The position numbers and the translations under genes were made by a program. A stretch of DNA of 5,906 bases from Oscillospiraceae bacterium (lineage in GTDB: Bacteria > Bacillota > Clostridia > UBA1381): the NCBI GenBank assembly GCA_020860985.1, contig JAJBTG010000023.1:1-5906 (forward strand), given 5' to 3'. Below are positions 1 to 5,588 of this stretch, piece by piece (within the stretch, counting starts at the first letter, position 1; every line of letters begins with the position of its first letter). Below the pieces are notes generated by a model. The model was not told the origin of the DNA and made no database searches. It was given only the letters and a program-made list of their open reading frames with translations.

Positions 1-83
1 TGAGTAGCAACCTCTTTTTTTGTGCTTTTCTTTACGAATGTCGTAACAATCGCCTCAGATGTAGGTACTAAAAAACAAGCCAT
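1..83 (-). CDS. N-terminal fragment of a small hypothetical protein, cut by the window edge
   Basis: The ATG at 83-81 opens a frame that stays open to the window edge, giving about 27 residues beginning MACFLVPTSEAIVTTFVKKS. A ribosome binding site AGGAGA (93-98 read on the minus strand) lies 9 bases upstream, which supports this start. It begins 54 bases after the stop of the DUF362 gene, so it is probably the last visible member of the same operon. From memory, short conserved Clostridia proteins starting with this MACFLVP...EAIVTT pattern are predicted membrane proteins of unknown function. The visible part is too short to confirm a membrane segment or to assign a role, so this resemblance is an inference. 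The rest of the gene lies outside the window. Confidence 0.6.
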   Translation of the reverse strand, partial: MACFLVPTSEAIVTTFVKKSTKKEVAT

Positions 84-137
84 TTTATATATTCTCCTCT
101 CATTTTATTTTATAATTTGGTGTTTCGTCCTATTTTC

Positions 138-1628
138 TTAAATATCTATATCAACCAATCTGTATTCACGGCTGCCCAAGCCTATCTTTTCGGCGTGTTC
201 GAGCGTGTGAATACCGTTTCTCGATTCAATTCTTTCCTGCAATGCGCCGCTTTCGCTGTCGTCAGTGTTGTATACAATATCAACACAGGCTTGGTCGAGC
301 GCAACGGGGTCGTATGAGGCAAGTATGCCTACATCGTGCATTTCGGGTTCCGCCGGATTTGCGTCACAGTCGCAGTCAACCGACAAATGGTTCATAATAC
401 TGATATATATTATACCGCCGTTTTCCTGTCTGTCATTATACACCGCCTGTGCCGCTTCCGCCATTGATTCCAAAAAACTGTCTTGGTCTGCGCTCCACAT
501 ACTGCCGCCTTGAGCTGCCGTGTGAATGTAGCTCTTGCCCGATGATGAGGCAACACCGATTGATGTGTTTTTTATAGCACCGCCGAAACCACCCATCGCA
601 TGACCCTTGAAATGCGAAAGCACTATCATAGAATCATAATTCTCATAATGACTGCCGACAATATCATACTCCAAATTTTCCGCCGCATCAGAAACCGGAA
701 TTTGAATTGAGCCGTCCGCATCCATAATATCAACATCCGCGATTGCTGTAAATCCATGATTCTCCGCCGTCTGCATATGCACAGAGGTTGACGCTCACGA
801 GCCGCCATACGCGGTGTTGCACTCAACTATTGTTCCGTCAACCGACTGAACCAAATCCTTAATTAAATTCGGGTCAAGATAATGCGTGTTGCCCGACTCG
901 CCTGTAGAGAGCTTTATAGCGACATTGCCATCCAGCTCAAAGCCGAGATAGTTGTAAATCTCCATCATAGCGTTTGAGCTTATATCGGATGTAAAGTAAA
1001 CAACGGGGTCATCCTCGTCATCCGTCCTATGCTCCAAGCCGTTAAGCACGGCAAGCTCTTCTTCGATTGCTGTCACTGTAGTGTCCTCCGTTTCTGTCGG
1101 CTCGTCCGTTGCCGCCGCTTCATCGGCGAGAACGGTTATTGTTATGATTTGTTCGTCACCGTACCAATCGACGCTGAATCCGAAGCTCTCCGCGATAAAT
1201 CTAATCGGGAGCATTGTTCGGTCATTAATTATGACCGGCGCGACATCAAGTGTTTGCGCTCCATCATTGAGATATGCGGTCATGCTGTCGATTATAAGGC
1301 GGATTTCGTCACCGCCGTATATAAGCTCCGCTATCCGCGTGTCCGAATCCCATCAGGCTGTACCGCCGACCGCCTCGATTATTGCGCGAACCGGCACAAG
1401 CGTTCTGTCGTCCACGATAACAGATGCTGTTCCGCTGTCATCTATCGACAATGTATCATCGCCGACTGTCATTTCGGGATTGTCAATTTGCAGCGTAATC
1501 ACCGTTTCGCCATTGGCCGCAAACGCGTTATCGGTCTGCGTATTCCAAACCACAATTCCCGCGAACGCAAGGCATACCATAACGGCGGCAATGATAAACG
1601 CCATTGTCTTTTTAATATTAGCTGTCAT
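138..1628 (-). pseudogene. Secreted stalk-domain/DUF362 protein, interrupted by two in-frame TGA codons
   Basis: One reading frame from ATG 1628 to TAA 138 would encode about 496 residues but contains TGA at 1355-1353 (codon 92) and 797-795 (codon 278). There is no frame change, so the three open pieces (1628-1356, 1352-798, 794-138) are collinear. Residues 9-28 form a hydrophobic signal segment, with a possible signal peptidase site at AFA/A near residue 37, so the product would be exported. Residues about 42-170 match the copper amine oxidase N-terminal-like stalk domain (VPVRAIIEAVGGT; MLPIRFIAESFG). An acidic, Thr-rich linker follows. Residues about 205-490 are a DUF362 domain, with AIKLSTGESGNTHYLDP, HFKGHAMGGFGGAIKNTSIG, a CDCDANP stretch and ASYDPVALDQACVD. 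DUF362 has no settled function and often sits beside iron-sulfur proteins. A GTG at 1646 is also in frame, but the ATG has a purine-rich upstream stretch and a better signal-peptide start. No ribosome binding site precedes the third piece, so separate translation is unlikely. The other stalk protein at 3335-2268 has Asp where the first TGA falls. Confidence 0.8.
1164..1278 (-). repeat. Stalk-domain duplicate, copy in the DUF362 gene
   Basis: These 115 bases encode the second half-repeat of the stalk domain (from AYLNDGAQTLDVAP to SVDW). They align without gaps to 2892-3006 in the lipoprotein flavodoxin gene. By hand count about three quarters of the bases agree, while the proteins differ at only about five or six of 38 positions, so most differences are silent. 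The two genes thus share a duplicated export/stalk module that stayed under protein-level selection. Confidence 0.7.
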
Positions 1629-1652
1629 CTGCTCTTCTCTTCTCACTTAGTA

Positions 1653-1682
1653 TTTTACCGAATCGGTTTACAATTCGGCAAT
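1653..1682 (-). promoter_or_regulatory. Possible internal promoter before the DUF362 gene
   Basis: In the 89-base gap after the flavodoxin stop, the minus strand shows TTGCCG (1682-1677), an 18-base spacer and TAAAAT (1658-1653). The spacer region contains an inverted repeat CCGAAT/ATTCGG (1658-1663 and 1673-1678). The same ATTCGG/CCGAAT word occurs in the divergent promoter region at 4521-4526, so one regulator might act at both places. Both elements are imperfect and this call is tentative. Confidence 0.3.
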
Positions 1683-1717
1683 TGCTTTAGTTTAAACGTC
1701 CTTAAGATGAAACACCT

Positions 1718-2213
1718 TTATTTACACCATGCTTTAATAACCGCTCCGGCGCTGTCAATATCACTTCCGCGAACCGCAAGACCCTTTTCAATGCTTGCGC
1801 CCTTTGCGGCTCGCAATATCGCGCTCGGTTTGACTTAATCCGCTGCCCTCGTGGGTGCCGATAAATTGTTTTGCCCGTCCAATCGAACGCTTCCAAAAGC
1901 GTATATACCGCCATCGGCATTGTGCCCCAATAGTTGGGATAGCCTAAATATATTTATCATATTTGTCTAAGCTCTCCGGCATTGAAACAAGCTCCGGACG
2001 CGCATTTTTTTGCAAATCATTTTTAGCTTCGGCTATACAGGTGTTGTAATCCGCGGCATAGGGCGTTTTCTGCTCAATCTTAAAAAGCTCCGCGCCGGTT
2101 AAATCCGCAATCATTTTCGCCGCCCTTTCGGTATTCCCTACGGTGATGTAACGATACGCGCCGCCGAAGTAGTTTTCATCGGCTCGCGAATAAAATATTA
2201 CCAATTTTGCCAT
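1718..2213 (-). pseudogene. Cytoplasmic flavodoxin, broken by frameshifts
   Basis: ATG 2213-2211 has AAGGAG (2223-2228) 9 bases upstream and starts MAKLVIFYSRADENYFGGAY, with no signal peptide. The N-terminal 85 or so residues carry the FMN-phosphate loop region (YSRADEN, then VGNTERAAKMIA), typical of small FMN flavodoxins that shuttle electrons in the cytoplasm. The frame stops at TAG 1946-1944, but adding one A to the run at 1953-1955 restores IYLGYPNYWGTMPMAVYTLL, the expected continuation. Two more shifts follow. Near 1858-1864 about five bases appear missing, because the Pro-Phe before the THEGSG loop is absent. Near 1808-1816 the shift is +1 or -2. Beyond them the family C-terminus reads GLAVRGSDIDSAGAVIKAWC, ending at TAA 1720-1718. 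The repaired length, about 165-167 residues, is normal for the family. The lipoprotein flavodoxin immediately upstream is a close intact relative and was used as the alignment guide. The protein would be non-functional as written unless the indels are sequence errors. Confidence 0.8.
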
Positions 2214-2267
2214 TGTAAACAACTCCTTTCCGTAATCTTATTTTGTACAATCGGTGTAAGCAATAAA

Positions 2268-3335
2268 TCAATCCATATCAATCTCCGAGAGCCACTCTAT
2301 TACCTCATTTCCCGCGCTTCGTGCGTTTGATCCAGCAGTTGAAAATCCGTCGAGAAATTCCGCATTGGGGCAAAGCTCGTCAAGCTCCGTAAGTGTGCTG
2401 CCCCAACCGCTTCCGCCGTGAGTGGAAAACGGAATTACGGTCTTGCCCGACAAATCGTATTCCTCTAAGAATGTATACATTATCATCGGCAGACCGCCGT
2501 ACCATATCGGATAGCCTATAAATACGGTATCATATTGGTCTATGTTTGCTATCGTTCCGACAAATTCGGGAAGCTCGTCATTATCGCGTTCCTCCTGAAC
2601 TATTGCAAGTGTTTCATCGTAGCTTTCGGGATATGGATTTACGGCAACAATTTCAAAAACATGCGCATCAACATTTTCAATGATATAATCCGCGATTACG
2701 GCAGTATTGCCTTTCTCTACCACGCCAACATCCCAATTTTCACCGGCTCGTGAAAAGTATGCAATAAGAATATGGTTATCCGTTTCAACTGATTGCTGTG
2801 CGCTCTGCTCCTCATCCTGCTGAGTAATTGCGGTTATATTTGCCGTACTGTTTTGTATAGCTATTATTGTAACAGTCTCGCTATTCTCGTCCCAATCGAC
2901 ACTGTGGCCGAAGCTCTCGGCGATAAAGCGTATCGGGAGCATTGCGCGGTCATTGATTATAGTCGGAGCAACGTCAAGCGTCTGCGCCTCGCCGTTTAAG
3001 TACGCGATTGTGTTGTCTATTGTAAGGCTGATTTCGTTTTCGCCGCATACAAGCATTACGGTCTGCGTACCGCCGTCCCAATCTACCGTGCCGCCCATAG
3101 CTTCAACCGCCGCTCTAACGGGAAGCAATGTTCTGCCGCCAATGATTACCGGCACAGTTTCGATACTGTCGGCGTCAACGGAAATGCTTTCTCCGTCAAC
3201 ACTCATATCAGGACTCCCTATCTGCATAACAATAATTTCCGCCGACGTATTTTCATCCGTATCATCCGCCAGCGCACAACCCGTAAAGCTCATACACAAT
3301 ATGCCGGCAAGTAAAAATGATATCAGTTTTTTCAT
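2268..3335 (-). CDS. Lipoprotein with stalk domain fused to flavodoxin domain
   Basis: A 355-residue intact protein. ATG 3335-3333 has AGGAGG (3343-3348) 7 bases upstream and lies 17 bases after the reductase stop. Residues 1-20 are a lipoprotein signal peptide (MKKLISFLLAGILCMSFTGC) with probable lipidated Cys20, so the protein should be anchored outside the membrane. Residues about 33-163 form the copper amine oxidase N-terminal-like stalk domain, with LLPVRAAVEAMGGTVDWDGG and MLPIRFIAESFGHSVDWDE as its two half-repeats. A polar Gln/Thr-rich linker covers about 164-186. Residues about 187-355 are a flavodoxin: ILIAYFSRAGENWD, EKGNTAVIADYI for FMN phosphate, VFIGYPIWYGGLPM and the PFSTHGGSGWGS loop. 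Flavodoxins are usually cytoplasmic electron carriers, so an exported one is noteworthy and suggests extracytoplasmic electron transfer or flavin-dependent reduction (inference). It ends at TGA 2270-2268 right after WLSEIDMD, a natural family end. Its stalk is closely related to that of the DUF362 protein two genes downstream. Confidence 0.88.
   Translation of the reverse strand: MKKLISFLLAGILCMSFTGCALADDTDENTSAEIIVMQIGSPDMSVDGESISVDADSIETVPVIIGGRTLLPVRAAVEAMGGTVDWDGGTQTVMLVCGENEISLTIDNTIAYLNGEAQTLDVAPTIINDRAMLPIRFIAESFGHSVDWDENSETVTIIAIQNSTANITAITQQDEEQSAQQSVETDNHILIAYFSRAGENWDVGVVEKGNTAVIADYIIENVDAHVFEIVAVNPYPESYDETLAIVQEERDNDELPEFVGTIANIDQYDTVFIGYPIWYGGLPMIMYTFLEEYDLSGKTVIPFSTHGGSGWGSTLTELDELCPNAEFLDGFSTAGSNARSAGNEVIEWLSEIDMD
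2892..3006 (-). repeat. Stalk-domain duplicate, copy in the lipoprotein flavodoxin gene
   Basis: Partner of 1164-1278, in the same orientation and about 1.7 kb away. It encodes the AYLNGEAQTLDVAP to HSVDW part of the stalk domain. The similarity is probably too interrupted for frequent recombination, but it shows that the two exported proteins share a recent common module. Confidence 0.7.
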
Positions 3336-3352
3336 TTCCGTTCCTCCTAAAT

Positions 3353-4465
3353 TTATTCCAGAGCTGCCGCAACGTCTTCAAGGTATTTTCTTATAGGAAG
3401 ATGCTGCGGACAGCGTTGTTCGCATTTGCCGCACTTTAGGCAGTCCGACGCCCTGCCGTGCGTTTGTATCAGGTTGCCGTAATATGTTGACGCAACAATG
3501 CTTTGAACCGCGCTGAATTGCTTTAAATTGTTGTATATCGCAAAGCAATCGGGTATTGCAATGCCCTTCGGGCATTCATCAACACAATAACGGCACGCGG
3601 TACAGGGAATAGCGATTGAAGCCTTTATTATATCCGCCGCTTGCTTAATGATTTCCTCCTCGCCGCCGCTTAACGGCTTGAAGTCTTTCATATAGCTGAT
3701 ATTATCCGCCATTTGTTCCTCATCGTTCATGCCCGAGAGTACCATCATCACATTATCGGGTGTTGCGGCAAAGCGAATTGCCCATGACGCTATTGACATA
3801 CCGGGCGCATAATCCCGAAACAACGCCTTAGCCTTATCGGGGATATTGACAAGACTACCGCCCTTTATCGGCTCCATTACGATAACGGGCTTTCGGTGCT
3901 TCTTCGCGACCTCATAGCACTTTCTCGATTGAACCGTTGCATCCTCCCAATCGAGATAATTAAGCTGGAGCTGAACATACTCCATTTCGGGATGATTTGT
4001 GAGAATTTCCTCAAGCAGCTCGGCACTGTCGTGAAACGACAGTCCTATATGCTTAACCTTTCCCTCCGCTTTCAGACGCTTTACAAAATCAAACGCCCGC
4101 ATTTGCTCCGATTGGCGGTATGTAGCCTCACCCAAGCCGTGCAGCCAATAATAGTCGATATAATCCAGCTCAAGCCGTTCGAGCTGCGCGTCAAAAAACG
4201 GCTGCATTTCGTTTTCGCTTTGTATCATAAACATCGATAGCTTATCCGTTATGGTATAGGATTCGCGCGGATAACGCTTCACTACCGCTTCGCGAAACGC
4301 AATCTCACTGCTGCCGCGGTGATACGGTGCCGCCGTATCAAAATAGGTAAAGCCGTTTTTCATAAATTCATCCGCCATAGCCTTAACCTTTTCAATATCC
4401 ACGCTCGCGTAATCATCTGCGCTAATCTGAGGCAGACGCATAAGCCCGAAACCTAATTTTTTCAA
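3353..4465 (-). CDS. Aldo/keto reductase with C-terminal two-[4Fe-4S] ferredoxin domain
   Basis: A 370-residue intact cytoplasmic oxidoreductase. Residues 1 to about 275 are the aldo/keto reductase barrel. The GFGLMRLP start and FDTAAPYHRG are visible, and the likely catalytic tetrad is Asp43, Tyr48, Lys75 (TDKLS) and His109 (YWLHGL). Late NAD(P)H-binding elements include PDNVMMVLSGM. The tail carries two CxxCxxCxxxCP motifs, at about residues 288-298 (CTACRYCVDECP) and 342-352 (CLKCGKCEQRCP). Each should bind a 4Fe-4S cluster, so electrons could pass between NAD(P)H, the clusters and a flavodoxin or ferredoxin. This architecture is widespread in anaerobic Firmicutes and is annotated simply as aldo/keto reductase; the substrate is unknown. 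The start is TTG, chosen because AGGAGG sits 6 bases upstream and because the MKKLGFGLMRLP beginning fits the family. It is the first gene of the minus-strand run and is divergent from the LysR gene. Stop is TAA. Confidence 0.93.
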   Translation of the reverse strand: MKKLGFGLMRLPQISADDYASVDIEKVKAMADEFMKNGFTYFDTAAPYHRGSSEIAFREAVVKRYPRESYTITDKLSMFMIQSENEMQPFFDAQLERLELDYIDYYWLHGLGEATYRQSEQMRAFDFVKRLKAEGKVKHIGLSFHDSAELLEEILTNHPEMEYVQLQLNYLDWEDATVQSRKCYEVAKKHRKPVIVMEPIKGGSLVNIPDKAKALFRDYAPGMSIASWAIRFAATPDNVMMVLSGMNDEEQMADNISYMKDFKPLSGGEEEIIKQAADIIKASIAIPCTACRYCVDECPKGIAIPDCFAIYNNLKQFSAVQSIVASTYYGNLIQTHGRASDCLKCGKCEQRCPQHLPIRKYLEDVAAALE

Positions 4466-4472
4466 ATTATTT

Positions 4473-4478
4473 CCTCCT
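4473..4478 (-). promoter_or_regulatory. Ribosome binding site deciding a TTG start for the reductase
   Basis: Read on the minus strand this is a perfect AGGAGG, followed by AAATAA and then TTG at 4465-4463. No ATG lies at a suitable distance, and the next in-frame Met (residue 9) would remove the first barrel strand. The TTG start is therefore well supported. Confidence 0.8.
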
Positions 4479-4499
4479 CGTTCGATTAATTCTACACAT

Positions 4500-4528
4500 A
4501 TTTTAGCATAAAAACTCTTGATTCGGAA
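4500..4528 (-). promoter_or_regulatory. Predicted promoter of the reductase operon (extended -10)
   Basis: On the minus strand a -10 box TAAAAT (4505-4500) is preceded directly by TGC, making an extended -10 element. A weak -35, TTCCGA (4528-4523), lies 17 bases upstream of it. A weak -35 with an extended -10 is typical of a promoter that depends on an activator. The -35 overlaps the inverted repeat at 4521-4536, consistent with control by the divergent LysR protein (inference). Confidence 0.55.
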
Positions 4529-4546
4529 GTCTGAATATGTTATTAT
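4518..4546 (+). promoter_or_regulatory. Predicted promoter of the LysR gene
   Basis: TTGATT at 4518-4523, a 17-base spacer and TATTAT at 4541-4546 form a good sigma-70/SigA-type promoter. Transcription should begin near 4553, about 28 bases before the ATG at 4581. It runs opposite to the reductase promoter and the two -35 regions overlap, so a regulator bound there could affect both. Confidence 0.6.
4521..4536. promoter_or_regulatory. Candidate LysR operator (inverted repeat)
   Basis: ATTCGGA (4521-4527), two bases, then TCTGAAT (4530-4536) form an imperfect inverted repeat with six of seven positions paired, lying on the -35 regions of both divergent promoters. Two wider inverted repeats surround it: CTTGAT (4517-4522) with ATCAAG (4550-4555), and GCATAAA (4506-4512) with TTTATGC (4563-4569). 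LysR regulators usually bind such dyads in divergent gaps, classically T-N11-A; here the central dyad has even spacing, so the exact site is uncertain. Confidence 0.4.
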
Positions 4547-4580
4547 AGTATCAAGTTAAAACTTTATGCAGGAGGTTAAT

Positions 4581-5476
4581 ATGTACAATCATCAGCTCGA
4601 CACATTTATCACCGTCGCGGATTTGGGCAGCTTCGGCAAGGCATCCGAGAAGCTGTTTATTTCCCAACGGCTGTTATACAGCAAATAAATTTATTGGAAT
4701 CACGCTGCGGCTTTAAGCTTTTTTCGCGTTCAAACCGCGGAATAAAGCTGACTCCGGCTGGAAAATCACTTTATGAGGACGCAAAAATCATTATACGCTT
4801 GTCCGAGGACGCGTTAAATAAGGCGGGCAGCTTGGCGGAATCCTCCGAAACAACGGTAAGAATCGGAACATCGCTTTTATACAAATGCCGCCTTTTGCCG
4901 AACATTTGGAGCTCGGTTAATGAAAAATATCCCGATTTAAAGATTGAAATTCTCCCGATAAACACAGCGACAGATTGCGGAAATGTATTCACCTTTCTTG
5001 GAATGCGCTACGATTTATTCGAAGGTGTATATGCAGACAAGGGGTGGGTTGGCAAATGTCGTTTTTTGCAGCTTAAAACCACGCCGCTTTGTTGCGCGGT
5101 ATCGCCAAAGCACCGTCTGGCAAAACTTGAAAAGCTTACACTGCAGGACTTAAACGGTGAATACCTTGTCATGCCGATAATGGGAATCTCCACAGTACTT
5201 GACAGTTTCCGCAAAGATGTGACAGATAAATTCCCAGCGGTGCAAATAATAGATTCATCATATTACGGTGTTGATACTTTTACGTTGTGCGAGGTAAATC
5301 CGTATGTGTTGATAACGCAACCTGTTTATTCGGATATTCACACGAATCTTGTGACTATTCCGCTTGAAACGGACTACACCTTGCCTTACGGGTTGATGTA
5401 CTCAAATGAACCGACAGCGGCGGTGAAGAAGTTCATTAGCACGGCGAGTGAGCAAATAAACGCGCATATACTATAA
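4581..5476 (+). pseudogene. LysR-type transcriptional regulator with a one-base frameshift in the HTH domain
   Basis: ATG 4581 has AGGAGG (4570-4575) 5 bases upstream. The first 28 residues (MYNHQLDTFITVADLGSFGK and on to LFIS) are the start of a LysR winged helix-turn-helix. The frame then runs into TAA at 4686-4688. Adding one C to the CCC run at 4663-4665 restores ISPTAVIQQINLLESRCGFK, the expected recognition-helix and wing region. The frame then continues to TAA 5474-5476, giving a repaired protein of about 298 residues, the normal family length. The C-terminal part, from about residue 90, is a LysR substrate-binding domain of unknown ligand. As written the HTH is destroyed, and the second piece lacks a credible start of its own: the first usable codon is TTG 4694 with no ribosome binding site. 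The position suggests it regulates the divergent reductase operon and itself. It is either a recent pseudogene or a sequence error in a short C run. Confidence 0.85.
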
Positions 5477-5480
5477 TAAA

Positions 5481-5508
5481 AGGCTGACACTGTATTAAAT
5501 GTCAGCCT
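5481..5508. terminator. Hairpin terminator between convergent LysR genes
   Basis: AGGCTGACA (5481-5489) and TGTCAGCCT (5500-5508) form a perfect 9-bp stem with a 10-base loop. On the minus strand the stem is followed by TTTATTATAG, a T-rich tail, so it fits an intrinsic terminator for the gene arriving from the right (stop at 5589). On the plus strand it begins 5 bases after the LysR stop but is followed by AATAAG rather than T's, so termination in that direction would be weaker. Confidence 0.65.
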
Positions 5509-5544
5509 AATAAGTCATGCTTGTTGGTATAACCTTTATCCGTT

Positions 5545-5578
5545 TTTTTCGGCACCGCAAATGCACGCCGCCGAAAAA
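5545..5578. repeat. Inverted repeat in the convergent intergenic region
   Basis: TTTTTCGGC (5545-5553) and GCCGAAAAA (5570-5578) are perfect 9-base arms around a 16-base centre that includes a small GCA-AA-TGC dyad. It lies 10 bases past the stop of the right-hand LysR gene on the minus strand. The T and A runs belong to the arms and no T tract follows the stem on either strand, so it is not a standard intrinsic terminator. It may be a 3'-UTR stem that protects the transcript. Confidence 0.4.
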
Positions 5579-5588
5579 TCGCAACACC

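Noticed and set aside
138..782. The last open piece of the DUF362 gene as an independent gene starting at GTG 782
   Set aside because: No ribosome binding site precedes it, it begins in the middle of a conserved domain, and it is in the same frame as the upstream piece.
795..797. Selenocysteine at the second TGA
   Set aside because: The site sits in a GGS-x-A motif where the family is not known to need Cys, and I saw no clear stem-loop directly after the codon.
795..1355. TGA read as a sense codon (Trp or Gly) across this genome
   Set aside because: TGG is used for conserved Trp in these genes, and TGA ends two other proteins (2268-2270 and 5589-5591) exactly where their families end, so a global code change is not favoured. 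Local readthrough is kept open in the findings.
1629..1646. GTG at 1646 as the start of the DUF362 gene
   Set aside because: It would add six charged residues (MRREEQ) and place the purine-rich AGAAGAG stretch inside the coding region. The ATG at 1628 gives a more normal signal peptide and upstream spacing.
1029..1838. Long plus-strand open frame (269 codons) opposite the DUF362 and flavodoxin genes
   Set aside because: It is antisense to conserved protein sequence, shows no recognisable domain and has a Cys/Arg/His-rich composition typical of a shadow frame. No credible ribosome binding site was seen.
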